Below are positions 1-9,194 of a stretch of DNA of 64,000 nucleotides, one piece after another. The translations under genes were made by a program, and so were the position numbers. The stretch is from assembly GCF_017873565.1 (NCBI RefSeq), contig NZ_JAGGKH010000008.1, forward strand, positions 145,975-209,974, read 5' to 3'. How positions within the stretch are numbered: position 1 is the stretch's first letter; each line of letters begins with the position of its first letter. The notes under the pieces are model-generated. The model saw only the letters and a program-made list of their open reading frames with translations. It was not told the origin of the DNA and ran no database searches. This DNA is from Lederbergia galactosidilytica (GTDB lineage Bacteria; Bacillota; Bacilli; Bacillales; Bacillaceae_C).

Positions 1-3000
1 ATTGCATCTACCATTAAACATGAGAAACTTCTTCTTGAACCATTTCCTGGAACTAATATCACTTTATTACTTTCACCAAAAATATTTTTCCATTTACGTG
101 GACGTTCAATAATCTGATTTTCATAGTAAAGCCACTTTTTGGTGAATGGTCTATATAAATGTATATTAAGCTCACTTGGGTTGAGAGTGATTTTTTCTCC
201 ATTTGAGAAAACTCTTTTAAGTCCTGCACTCCAACTAACATACTTAGGGTCTAAATTTAATTGAGATATTCTATCTTGTTTATCAACAACATTTTTCAAA
301 CGATCTATTTCTGAGTTTACGTTTTCTACCATTCTAGTGACATTATTTCGTACATTTTCTCTTGAGAATCCGTATACCCAGGCATCACGGTTCGTACTGA
401 CTCCCAGAGATTTTATTTTAAAGATTCCATTATTCTCAGGATCAATTGATGTAAACTCTGAATAATTTTCATCTCGTTGGTTTATCCAATCATTATTTTT
501 ATCTGGAATAATAGTAGACCATTCTACATTTTTAATAGATTTAAGTTCAGATAGTTTTTCTAGTTTGTCTTTACGGGTTAAATAATCACCGATATCAAAG
601 TATTTAAGCTCGTGATTATCAGAACCATCTTTAACGAGCAAACATATTGCTACACCTGTTAAAATGTCGAAGATGCTTTGACCTTCACGTTTTGCATCAT
701 CTCCTGAGCGACCCCTTACTGAACCTCTCAAATTAATTACGTAAAGATAGTTAAAGTCCTCGTAAAAACACTTTCTGATTCCCGAAGTTGTCTGAGCATC
801 AATAAAGGAATTATTTGTAACAAATCCAATAACACCTCTCTCACCAATCCTATCTGTTGACCAACGAAATGCTCTTACAAGGGAATCATAGAGAGTGTTT
901 TTGTTAGTTACGCTTGAATACTTTACATAAGTATCTCTTATTTTCTCATCAATTACTGGATAGGTATTATTTTTGTTGTTATCGTTATCACTTGTTTGTC
1001 TAGCACTATATGGTGGGTTTCCAATTATGGCAAAAATGGGATCCCTACGTTGTTTTTCAAGACGTTCGTTATTCTCACCAAATAGATCATCCTCAAAGGA
1101 ATTTTGCTTTTCAGTGCTTTCAAATGTATCTGTCAAAACAATACCCTCAAATGGTTTATATTCCCCTTTAACAATAGAATGGAATGTTTCTTCGATATTA
1201 ATTGCCGCAATGTAATAACTTAGCAATATAATTTCATTTGCGTGTAACTCTTGCATATATTTACGTAGCAAGTCCTCTTTTGAAATTAAGCCACTTTGCA
1301 ATAATCTTACAATAAAAGTACCTGTACCAGTAAATGGATCAAGGATATGGACCCCTTTATCACTTAGTGACTTTCCAAAGTGCTTATTCAAAACATCTTC
1401 AACAGAATGAATGATAAAGTCCACAGCCTCTGTAGGTGTAAACACGATTCCTAAGCGTTCGGTCGTTTCCCTAAATCCAACTTTAAAAAACTTTTCATAT
1501 AGTTGGATAATAATATCCTGTTTTGCTTTTAGATTATCAATTCCCTCGGCTCGGATTCGCACACTCTCATAGAATCCAGTTAATCGCTCCTGTTCCTTCG
1601 AAAGGCCCTGATCATCCATAACTGCTAACACGGTATCCATTGCTTGTGAGACAGGGTTATCATTGGCAAAACTATATGAATCAAACAATGCTTCAAATAC
1701 TGGTTTAGTAATTAAATGCTGTGCCAACATTTCAACTGCTTGTTGTTCTGAAATACCACCATTAATGTTTCTTCGTAGACCTGATATGAATTTTTGAAAT
1801 GCCTTAAATGCTTCACTACTTTCGTCTTCTAACAATACTCGGATTCGCATCATATGTTGTTGGGCAATTTCAGAAACGTCCTTAGCCCAATCTTCCCAAT
1901 ATCTCACGTTTCCAACTTTCTTTACAATCTTTCCGTAAATGGCTCGTTCAATATCAGTAAAATCTTCTTCATCAAGGCCAAGGGCCAATTGTTCTGTTTC
2001 TGGCTCTGCAACAGAAAATCCGCCTTCACTTTCATCAGGGGCTGAACCAACGCCAATAACTTGTATCTGTTCTGGTTTCTTCTTATTTAACTCCAATTTA
2101 TTGATGGTTGCATCGAATCGTTCATCTATAGAACGTAAGGCATTTAGTACATCCCATACTACCTGATACTTTTCATTTTTATCTAATACATTATTTGCGT
2201 CTACTCCCGCTGGTACACCGATTGGAAGGATAACGTATCCATAATCTTTACCTGGTGCTTTACGCATTACACGTCCTACTGCTTGAGCTATGTCAATCTT
2301 TGATCTACGTGGTTTTAGGAACATAACTGCATCCAGATCAGGTACGTCTACACCTTCTGTAAGAAAACGTGCATTAGAAAGGATACGACATGTATTATCT
2401 GGAACTTCTGACTTCAACCAAGATATTTTCTCATTTTTCTGCAAAGCATTCATCGAACCATCGGCGTGCTCTATCTCTACTCGTACTGGCTCTCTTTGAT
2501 CTCCTGACGTATTAATATACATGTCCACCACTTCAGTAAACATTTCCCTAATCAGTTTTGACTCTCGTATTGTTCCAGTGAAGGCAATTGCTCGTTTCAT
2601 TGGATTAGCTGAGATAACATTAGAATTACTCTTTCGTTTAATTAAACCATTCCAACATCCAATAATTTTTGTTACATCATCAAACTCTAGTTCCGTATCA
2701 CGTTTATTCGCCAACATGTTTTGGAAACTCCGAGCAATCATCTCTTCATCAACGGCTAGAACCATTACTTTGTAGTCAGTTAAAATGCCTTTATTAACTG
2801 CATCACCAAAACCTATACGATAGAGTTCCTCACCATATATAGATTCATCATTCATATCTGCAATAACAACAGACATTTCATCTGCCTTTTGCTTAGCATC
2901 TTCCCCATATATACGTGGAGTTGCTGTCTGATACAAACGTTTCTTAGCTTTAATATTATCGTCACTATGTACTTTAACGAATGCACTAGCTTCTTTCCCA

Positions 3001-4061
3001 GCTTCAGTTGCACCAGTTGTACGGTGTGCTTCATCACATACAACTAAATCAAACTCATAGAATCCGTTCTTCTGAGCCTCTATGATTACATCTATGGATT
3101 GGTATGTTGAAAATACTACCAAGAATTTACTTTGACTATCGGCTGAATCTATACCCTTTTGACGTTCCAAGAGCTTTTCATAGTCAGTAGTCGCAGGGTA
3201 GCCTAAGTCAGCAGCAGCAATATCCTCAAACTCGTTTTCGCCTTTTACCTTTTTCGTAACTTTTCTATCCGAACATACAGCAAAAGTATCCATATCATAA
3301 CGGTACTTCGAATCAGCAGTCCAGCCTCTTAATGATTGGGAAAGCAACTGTATACTAGGAACAAGATACAATACCCTGAATGGTCCATCTTTATTCTCTG
3401 CCATTTTCTCGGCAATAACCATTGATGTATATGTTTTTCCTGTTCCAGGAGCCATAATTAACTTTCCACGATCAGCTTCCTTAAATCCATTTATAACCGC
3501 TTCAATGGCGGGAATCTGATGAGAACGTGGTTGCTTAGGTGATTTTAATTCAACAGTTTGCGGTTTCTCGAAGGAGAATTGCGACCAATCAATCTCACTA
3601 TCACGCAATTGTGATAAACCGATTCGAGCGATATTTTTGTCACGATCTAATAATGCATCGTTTGCATTATCACTCCATTTATCCGTAGAAGTTACAATAA
3701 TCCCTTCTGCATAATAATTCTTTCCTACCTCATTTAAGAAAGAATCAATATGAGCCTTTTGGATTGATGTATCTTTCGAATAATACTTACATTGAATAGC
3801 AAATAATTCACCTGTTTCCCTATTCCGTGCTACTAAATCTACTCCTGTATCCCTTTTTGGAATACCATACTCTTCAGGAACATCAGATAACATCCATACT
3901 TCATCAAATAAGCGTGCATACATAGGTTCCTTTTTCAAATATGCCGTAACTAATAACTCAAATAATGTTCCACGATCTCTTTGCGACATATCTTCTCGTT
4001 CCAAACTAGCAATAATCTTATCAAATGAATGGCGTACTTGATATTCAACTTTTTCTTCCAT
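1..4061 (-). CDS. Type ISP restriction-modification enzyme (nuclease-helicase-methyltransferase), partial at left edge
   Basis: One uninterrupted reading frame of 1,353 codons runs off the left edge, so the C-terminus is missing. A single polypeptide carries all restriction and modification functions, as in the LlaGI/LlaBIII (type ISP) family. An Mrr-like PD-(D/E)XK nuclease is near residues 30-110 (D75, then Q90-x-K92). A superfamily 2 helicase follows, with Walker A APGTGKT at about 204-210 and DEAH at 343-346. A gamma-class N6-adenine methyltransferase has DPFTGTGTF near 905 and NPPY near 1012. The target-recognition part begins after that. The start is an ATG behind a GGAGGG Shine-Dalgarno. 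It is the last gene seen on the rlmH-linked element and probably defends the host against phage. Family assignment is strong; the recognition sequence cannot be read. Confidence 0.93.
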   Translation of the reverse strand, partial: MEEKVEYQVRHSFDKIIASLEREDMSQRDRGTLFELLVTAYLKKEPMYARLFDEVWMLSDVPEEYGIPKRDTGVDLVARNRETGELFAIQCKYYSKDTSIQKAHIDSFLNEVGKNYYAEGIIVTSTDKWSDNANDALLDRDKNIARIGLSQLRDSEIDWSQFSFEKPQTVELKSPKQPRSHQIPAIEAVINGFKEADRGKLIMAPGTGKTYTSMVIAEKMAENKDGPFRVLYLVPSIQLLSQSLRGWTADSKYRYDMDTFAVCSDRKVTKKVKGENEFEDIAAADLGYPATTDYEKLLERQKGIDSADSQSKFLVVFSTYQSIDVIIEAQKNGFYEFDLVVCDEAHRTTGATEAGKEASAFVKVHSDDNIKAKKRLYQTATPRIYGEDAKQKADEMSVVIADMNDESIYGEELYRIGFGDAVNKGILTDYKVMVLAVDEEMIARSFQNMLANKRDTELEFDDVTKIIGCWNGLIKRKSNSNVISANPMKRAIAFTGTIRESKLIREMFTEVVDMYINTSGDQREPVRVEIEHADGSMNALQKNEKISWLKSEVPDNTCRILSNARFLTEGVDVPDLDAVMFLKPRRSKIDIAQAVGRVMRKAPGKDYGYVILPIGVPAGVDANNVLDKNEKYQVVWDVLNALRSIDERFDATINKLELNKKKPEQIQVIGVGSAPDESEGGFSVAEPETEQLALGLDEEDFTDIERAIYGKIVKKVGNVRYWEDWAKDVSEIAQQHMMRIRVLLEDESSEAFKAFQKFISGLRRNINGGISEQQAVEMLAQHLITKPVFEALFDSYSFANDNPVSQAMDTVLAVMDDQGLSKEQERLTGFYESVRIRAEGIDNLKAKQDIIIQLYEKFFKVGFRETTERLGIVFTPTEAVDFIIHSVEDVLNKHFGKSLSDKGVHILDPFTGTGTFIVRLLQSGLISKEDLLRKYMQELHANEIILLSYYIAAINIEETFHSIVKGEYKPFEGIVLTDTFESTEKQNSFEDDLFGENNERLEKQRRDPIFAIIGNPPYSARQTSDNDNNKNNTYPVIDEKIRDTYVKYSSVTNKNTLYDSLVRAFRWSTDRIGERGVIGFVTNNSFIDAQTTSGIRKCFYEDFNYLYVINLRGSVRGRSGDDAKREGQSIFDILTGVAICLLVKDGSDNHELKYFDIGDYLTRKDKLEKLSELKSIKNVEWSTIIPDKNNDWINQRDENYSEFTSIDPENNGIFKIKSLGVSTNRDAWVYGFSRENVRNNVTRMVENVNSEIDRLKNVVDKQDRISQLNLDPKYVSWSAGLKRVFSNGEKITLNPSELNIHLYRPFTKKWLYYENQIIERPRKWKNIFGESNKVILVPGNGSRRSFSCLMVDA

Positions 4062-4229
4062 TTGTCTTAATCCCTCCAAAAGACCTAAACGCTCCAATAC
4101 CTTGAATGTTAAATTAGTATTGATTCTTTATATTAATTTTAGTCTTTGTTTGGTTTTTACTCAAGGAATTACTGGATTACACCCATCTTCAACAAAGTGG
4201 GTAATTTTATATTTAAGTATAATTGTTAC

Positions 4230-4280
4230 AAAAAAGCTACTAGATAGTGATTATGGCTTATCTAATCTAGTAGCACTTTT
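4230..4280 (-). terminator. Rho-independent terminator after XRE gene
   Basis: On the minus strand a 10-bp stem (GCTACTAGAT / ATCTAGTAGC) is followed by six T. It lies just downstream of the small XRE gene and just upstream of the restriction-modification gene, so the latter probably has its own promoter. Confidence 0.7.
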
Positions 4281-4291
4281 CATTTCATACA

Positions 4292-4579
4292 TTAGCAAGG
4301 TTCAATATTCGCTGATTCTCTAGCAATTATCTGTTCAAGATATAAGTGGATATCTACCGTTGACCAATTCATTCCTGATGTTAAAATACGGACTCGAACA
4401 TCTAAGTCTGGTTTTCTCCTTGCATTTTCTATTCTCCATAAATACGAAGGACTCAGAGATACAACTTCAGCCATATCCTGTAAGCTCAAAGCATTTTCCA
4501 CTCGAAACTCGTAAACCAAGCCACCAAAATTGTTAACTGCTTTCTCTATTTTTGCTAACCTTCCCTCTAACTGATTCAT
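4292..4579 (-). CDS. XRE-family helix-turn-helix regulator
   Basis: A 95-residue protein. Residues about 25-60 form a Cro/C1-type helix-turn-helix (LSLQDMAEVVSLSPSYLWRI, then a basic N-A-R-R-K-P turn). There is no second domain apart from a short C-terminal extension. It lies between the type ISP restriction gene and a divergent gene at 4781, so it may control one or both, as controller proteins do in restriction-modification loci. That regulatory role is inferred from position. Start ATG has a GGAGG-like ribosome site upstream. Confidence 0.8.
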   Translation of the reverse strand: MNQLEGRLAKIEKAVNNFGGLVYEFRVENALSLQDMAEVVSLSPSYLWRIENARRKPDLDVRVRILTSGMNWSTVDIHLYLEQIIARESANIEPC

Positions 4580-4780
4580 ATATTTCTCCTCCTAAAATGC
4601 ACTGACCAAGTACCAGTTCCAGCTTTTTATTATCTCTATATAATAGACTTCAACCTTCCATCTATAACCTTTATAGAGCAGATAAAATGCCAATATATGA
4701 ATAAATAGATTGATAGAGTCTATTATGAATTAAGGCAAAAAGTAAAGAGTTTATCATATCAAACTAAAGGAGTGATGGTA

Positions 4781-5293
4781 ATGGATGCAAAAGTTTTTCA
4801 AGAGATGTCTTCATTAGAACGAGCTGAATCCATCAACAAACTACTATTGGAGTTTGATGATGACCATCTAAAAAATGCTGCAAAAGCAGTTGGTATGAAA
4901 TATTCAGCCTTCTGTAAAATAATGAGAGAAGGGGGATTTACGTATTCTCAAAGCAAAAAGCAGTACGAAAAAACCATATCATTGGAGGAATATAAGGAAT
5001 TCCAAACTTCCACTTCAATTGATAATGGAAGTGATGAAGCGGTACGTTTTATTGTCAATCACTTAAATGAATTAAAACAGCTATTAAATCAACATGAAAC
5101 TCAATTGCTACTAGATCCAAAAGTGTATGCCCCAGATTCTAAAAGTGTAACTAAGTCAATAGTGGTAAATAAAGAAATCTATGAAGAGTTTAGTGAGCTA
5201 TGTACAAGACGATTTTCTCATCTACGTTTAAAAGACATTGTCTCGAATTGTCTTTATGATTTCGTAAAACAGAATAAGAAAACTCCATCGTGA
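4781..5293 (+). CDS. Putative DNA-binding protein of the integrated element, unknown function
   Basis: I do not recognise a named family. The N-terminal 65 residues look like a helix-turn-helix (LKNAAKAVGMKYSAFCKIMR). The last 45 residues (KSIVVNKEIYEEFSELCTRR onward) look like a small strand-helix-helix module of the type seen in plasmid and element proteins. The ATG at 4781 is chosen because AAAGGAG ends 8 bases before it; GTG at 4772 and ATG at 4775 overlap or crowd that site. The product is 170 residues. It is divergent from the XRE gene at 4292-4579, with about 200 bp of shared promoter region. A terminator overlaps its end. Confidence 0.65.
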   Translation: MDAKVFQEMSSLERAESINKLLLEFDDDHLKNAAKAVGMKYSAFCKIMREGGFTYSQSKKQYEKTISLEEYKEFQTSTSIDNGSDEAVRFIVNHLNELKQLLNQHETQLLLDPKVYAPDSKSVTKSIVVNKEIYEEFSELCTRRFSHLRLKDIVSNCLYDFVKQNKKTPS

Positions 5294-5310
5294 TATTGAT
5301 GGAGTTTTTA
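5279..5310 (+). terminator. Terminator overlapping the end of the 4781 gene
   Basis: AACTCCATC and GATGGAGTT form a 9-bp stem around an 8-base loop, followed by a T run. The left arm lies within the last codons of the gene. Confidence 0.75.
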
Positions 5311-5331
5311 CTATATCTGTAGGTTAACCTT

Positions 5332-6012
5332 CTAACAGTCAGTAAAGCTATTCTCTGTAAAATAGATCTTAATATCATCATCAATAAAGCCCCTTCTTTG
5401 TGAAGCCCTGAGTGTCTCATACATAGCTTCCCGACCAACTACATTACTGGTATGTAAATATATTTTATTTGCTCTTAGACCTCTTTGGCACATAATTTTG
5501 ACCAAGTCATAGCCAGTTTGTAAGAGGTTCCCTTTTTCATCCATCCCTAAATCATGATCTAGTGACAAAATATGAATCTTATTATGTTGCATTATTGAGA
5601 GTGCTTCTTCTACATTTCTTGCTACGGTAAAACCCTTTGGAGCTTTCCGAAGACCGTCAAGATAAAGATTTATCCACCCCTTCTCCTGTAATATATCCAA
5701 AGTTTCAATCTGGATATTACCATTCCATCCATAATACGCACGTTCCATACATGTACCATCTATTTTTGCTCCATTTTCTAACAATAAATTGGTAAGTTTA
5801 GTAAAACCAAGGAAACAGGAAATAGAAAGAGGCGACCTCCTAAGATGATCCTTTTGATTAACATCAGCACCCATCTCTATAATTATTTTGCTGAATTCCA
5901 GATTTTTATTAAAAACAGCCCAGTATAGTAAACTTTGTCCATGAATTTCTTTATTAGCGTCGTGTATTTTTAAATATTGTTCCAAACCAATTAAATCATT
6001 TACCTTTAACAA
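5332..6012 (-). CDS. Ankyrin-repeat protein with C-terminal cREC-like receiver domain
   Basis: A 226-residue protein. Residues about 20-100 contain two to three ankyrin repeats (GQSLLYWAVFNKN; LRRSPLSISCFLGFTKLTNL). Residues about 110-210 resemble the cyclic-phosphate-processing receiver domain: NLYLDGLRKAP, a core strand ILSLDHDLG, then TGYDLVKIM and KIYLHTSN. Acidic residues L-D-G near the start and DHDLG match the receiver-type acidic pocket. Known family members are linked to nucleotide or RNA-end chemistry in conflict systems; substrate here is unknown. The first usable start is TTG at 6012 with no good ribosome site; GAGGTG lies 7 bases before an in-frame ATA at 6027. It is last in a leftward unit with the 6081 and 7078 genes. 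Confidence 0.7.
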   Translation of the reverse strand: MLKVNDLIGLEQYLKIHDANKEIHGQSLLYWAVFNKNLEFSKIIIEMGADVNQKDHLRRSPLSISCFLGFTKLTNLLLENGAKIDGTCMERAYYGWNGNIQIETLDILQEKGWINLYLDGLRKAPKGFTVARNVEEALSIMQHNKIHILSLDHDLGMDEKGNLLQTGYDLVKIMCQRGLRANKIYLHTSNVVGREAMYETLRASQRRGFIDDDIKIYFTENSFTDC

Positions 6013-6080
6013 CTTGAGGAATTCTATCGTTTTTCACCTCTAGTTTCCCTTCCCAATATTTAGGATACCTTTGAATTTAA

Positions 6081-7049
6081 TTAAATCTTTGCCTTTTTCC
6101 CATAAGTATATGGTGAAAAAAACAAAACAAACCTTTCAAATACCTCAATAATCTGAACTGCAACTTTAGGGATGTTTTCTCTATCTGACTCTATATAATA
6201 ACTGATGGTTCTATATTTATCATTAAAACACAAGTTCTGGGAAATATTATTCTGTAAAAGTTTCATATTTTGCTTAAAATAATGGTACCAACCCTGCTTA
6301 CTATATTCAAAACGAATCCCTACAACTGCACGTTTGCTTCTATCTAATGCAGAGCAAAAATAAGTTATCTCTCCTAATCCCGCTCCTATTGTTAAAGTTC
6401 TATCATTCATTAAATGCTTCTTTTGGGTATGAAGGTTTAAATAATATGGTATCTTTTCACACAACTGTACAGAAACATACTCCTTAATATCATCATCTCT
6501 GTCGAAGTCATACCAACGTTCTCCAATATGAGCCTTCCCAATATGTGTTATTGGCATCTGTAAATGACAATCAACTAATTTCAATATCCTGTCTATCTCA
6601 TTAATGGAATCCAAACTATCCCAAACAACCAATTCATAGAGATTATTCAAATATTCAATACGGTGTAACACCTCATCTTGAATTTCCACAGCATAGAAAT
6701 TAATATACTTCTGGGGATTTTCACGAAGTATTCTTTTAACTTCATCAATATGATTTTGTTTGAACCTAGAAGCAATCCAGATTAAGTAACCTTCCGAAAC
6801 ATTATTAATCAACGGGGTTATTTTTTCTACCAGATGATCACTTCTATCTGAGGGTGTGATTTGATTCTCAACAAAGACTTCTATCTTCCTATCACGATTT
6901 ACTGCATAAAGGTCTACATATTTAGAACCATAATTTACTTCTGTCCTAACCCCTTCAATAGAAACACCTATTAAATTCTCAATGGTTTGCGGAAACTTTT
7001 TAAGATAAAGAGTAAAGATAAATTCCTTTTTGCTACCTAGCTTACTCAA
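6081..7049 (-). CDS. PD-(D/E)XK-like 'ENQ' protein, probable defence-associated nuclease
   Basis: A 322-residue soluble protein. Near residues 35-75 it has the pattern seen in a group of restriction-like folds often annotated with DUF4268: YVDLYAVNRDRKIEVFVENQ, then SDHLVEKI about ten residues on. The D, E and N-Q positions fit a modified PD-(D/E)XK site in which N-Q replaces the usual K. The C-terminal 150 residues are not recognised. Start is a TTG with GGTGGGA upstream. The gene sits 28 bp after the XRE gene and 68 bp before the ankyrin gene, so the three are probably co-transcribed. Nuclease activity is inferred. Confidence 0.55.
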   Translation of the reverse strand: MSKLGSKKEFIFTLYLKKFPQTIENLIGVSIEGVRTEVNYGSKYVDLYAVNRDRKIEVFVENQITPSDRSDHLVEKITPLINNVSEGYLIWIASRFKQNHIDEVKRILRENPQKYINFYAVEIQDEVLHRIEYLNNLYELVVWDSLDSINEIDRILKLVDCHLQMPITHIGKAHIGERWYDFDRDDDIKEYVSVQLCEKIPYYLNLHTQKKHLMNDRTLTIGAGLGEITYFCSALDRSKRAVVGIRFEYSKQGWYHYFKQNMKLLQNNISQNLCFNDKYRTISYYIESDRENIPKVAVQIIEVFERFVLFFSPYTYGKKAKI

Positions 7050-7077
7050 TCATGATCCCACCCATTAAACAAGTGGT

Positions 7078-7278
7078 CTAATGGATATCTAAAACTTTAA
7101 CAATGTTATAGACCTTATCTAAAGTTGGTGCTTTACGAGTTCCTTTATTAATACGTGACAAAAGGGATGCCGAAATCCCCGCTTCAGTAGCTAATTGGTT
7201 TTGGGAAATACCTTTCTTTTCACGATAATGATTTACTAATTTTGCAAACTCCTTGTTGATATCCTCAGAAGTCAACAT
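7078..7278 (-). CDS. XRE-family helix-turn-helix regulator
   Basis: A 66-residue single-domain Cro/C1-type regulator. The helix-turn-helix covers residues about 20-60 (GISQNQLATEAGISASLLSR, then NKGTRKAPTLDKV). Its ATG has GGGAGG nine bases upstream. It is the first gene of a leftward unit that continues with the ENQ protein and the ankyrin/cREC protein, so autoregulation of that unit is the likely role. Confidence 0.85.
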   Translation of the reverse strand: MLTSEDINKEFAKLVNHYREKKGISQNQLATEAGISASLLSRINKGTRKAPTLDKVYNIVKVLDIH

Positions 7279-7526
7279 AAATTATATCCTCCCTTGATCA
7301 TTTAAGTAATTTCAAGATTAGTGTATCCCCGAAGAAAAATCCTATTCATATATTTCAACTTATTATTTTGTGCTAACTTAATTACTTTTATACCATTTCT
7401 TATAGTCAAAAGAGGTAAATTCATACATTAATATTCAGTATATTCAATCTATTATTTCCATACCTATCTCTACTTGAAACTTCAATTTGAGATAAGTATT
7501 AAATTATAAGTTGTGAGAAATATTAC

Positions 7527-8510
7527 TTACCGTGGGAATCTGTTTAAAGGATTTTTTAGAATTGAGGGGGCCTTTGGTTGATAATTTTTTGGGATTAAAA
7601 CGGGATGAATGCCTTCTTTTCGAAGTAATGCCAAACGACTATTATAAGTACCTTTTGACATCTTTTTATTTTTAAGGGGGGTATCAACGCTGTGGCTGCT
7701 AATTTGTTTGAGAAAATCAATTAGCTTTATTTTGTTTTGAGTAGATAAAGAGGACTTAGTTAGCTTTTTTCTCGCTTCGTCAATTTTGTAGAAGTCACCT
7801 GAATGGTAAATATGAGACATATACTTTTGGAAATATTCTTTATAAACTTCTTCCTTCATATATTCTCTAAGTTTTCTTGGTCGTCTAGCATTTGTACTTT
7901 TTTTCTCCATATAGTAGAGATGGTCCCGCATTACGTGTACTTCATATCGAACAATATCTTTTTCATAACTTGCTACCTTTTCACCTTTATCAATTCTCTC
8001 TTCTTCCTTTAAATAGACCATACTCTCGACTGAGTTTGATGAATGGTACACTGTAGTTTTATATGGTTGGAATACGCCATGTTCTAACTTTCCTAGGTAC
8101 TTCTTTTGAAACCTATAAGAGCTTGTTAGTTTTTTATACAGATCCATCAACAACATACGATTATTTTTATCTTTCATTAAAACATCATATCTATAGTCGA
8201 TTCGAAGTAAAGTATGGTTCCGGTAATGACTAGAATGTCTTACAACATGCCAAAGCATATATTTTATTTCTTTTTTAATATTTATATAATCGTCTTCAGT
8301 AATATCGGGCTTTCCTAATAGCTCTATTGCATCTACAACCATGTACAACATCCACTTCCCATATCCAGAGTGTGAAATTGTCATTGTTACTCCTGGAAAT
8401 ACTCCTTCAAAGTATTTGTTTAGCTGTGTGTACTTGATATTATGTCTTCTTTGCAAATCTTGTACTTCCTGGTAGTGAAGTTCAAACATAAGTTTAAATG
8501 TGTGAATCAT
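7527..8510 (-). CDS. Phage/plasmid replication-initiator-like protein
   Basis: A 327-residue basic protein resembling the gene II/X-type (CRI) replication proteins of phages and plasmids. Visible pointers are RIDYRYDVLMKD, the central KTTVYHSSNSVESMVYLKEE and YEKDIVRYEVHVMRDHLYYM. The arrangement is strand-rich and ends with a basic tail. I cannot point with confidence to the nicking tyrosine. The ATG at 8510 is chosen because AAAAGGAG lies ten bases upstream; a longer frame from 8576 has no such site. It is divergent from the recombinase genes. A role in replicating the excised element is plausible but inferred. Confidence 0.5.
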   Translation of the reverse strand: MIHTFKLMFELHYQEVQDLQRRHNIKYTQLNKYFEGVFPGVTMTISHSGYGKWMLYMVVDAIELLGKPDITEDDYINIKKEIKYMLWHVVRHSSHYRNHTLLRIDYRYDVLMKDKNNRMLLMDLYKKLTSSYRFQKKYLGKLEHGVFQPYKTTVYHSSNSVESMVYLKEEERIDKGEKVASYEKDIVRYEVHVMRDHLYYMEKKSTNARRPRKLREYMKEEVYKEYFQKYMSHIYHSGDFYKIDEARKKLTKSSLSTQNKIKLIDFLKQISSHSVDTPLKNKKMSKGTYNSRLALLRKEGIHPVLIPKNYQPKAPSILKNPLNRFPR

Positions 8511-8576
8511 TTTTAAGTTCCTCCTTTTAGTTGACTTGGGAAGTCTTGAAACCTTATGTATCAAGGAATTTAACAC

Positions 8577-9040
8577 CTAGTTTTGTTCCCAATCCGACTA
8601 TATTTATTTCTCCTCATCGACCTTCCTATATAAAGTGGAAAATCTAAATTGAGATTCGCATAATGAACTATAATCGCCTTATTCATACACGTATCATATC
8701 TCTACCAAGACCTTTCTAAAACTTTTCAATGTCTTAGCCTGTTCTAGCTATTTTAAGTAAGCTATATAAATTCCTAATTGAAAAAGTGGTGACAAATCGT
8801 CAACCACACGGGGCATTTTTCATGATATTCTAGTTATGCAGTCGAAAGTAAAACTGCTACATTATCCAAACCTCTACTTTATATTCACCTTCTAACAACC
8901 ACTCTTTCAGAAAAATCTATGATCAGTCATTCACCTTTTTAACTCTATCCTTACAATTCAACCATTCTCTTCAATCCCATCTATATAAACTTCAAAATCC
9001 ACCATCAAAGAAAATACAACAAAATGGAGGTAACACCCCT
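8577..9040. other. Intergenic region between Rep-like and recombinase genes
   Basis: No gene is visible. It must hold the divergent promoters. An imperfect inverted repeat at 8786-8807 (GTGGTGAC, five-base loop, GTCAACCAC) could be an operator, a terminator or a replication-nick region. Confidence 0.4.
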
Positions 9041-9192
9041 ATGGAAAATTCCACAAAAACTAATTCCCTTAACTATGAAGAAACCCAAATTACAAACGAT
9101 AAGATTTCGATAATCTTGATACCATTGCTTTTTATTTATTAGAAGCAATCAAACGTAAAATGGAAGATAAACCAGAGAAAAAAGGAGCATAA
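9041..9192 (+). pseudogene. Frameshifted micro-gene upstream of the recombinases
   Basis: An ATG with TGGAGGTAACACC upstream opens a 33-codon frame ending at 9142. Near 9110 the frame that would continue the protein changes: the second frame reads DNLDTIAFYLLEAIKRKMED and on to GA, with its stop at 9190-9192, two bases before the next gene. A one-base shift joins the two into a product of about 50 residues. Small proteins of this type often precede large serine recombinase genes. It could be a decayed gene, a sequencing error or a programmed shift. Confidence 0.5.
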
Positions 9193-9194
9193 TT

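Noticed and set aside
1..4061. Many short plus-strand frames in the first 4 kb
   Set aside because: All are antisense to one continuous minus-strand restriction-modification gene that runs off the window.
1..9000. CRISPR array or tRNA genes in the accessory region
   Set aside because: No regularly spaced repeats and no cloverleaf sequences were seen.
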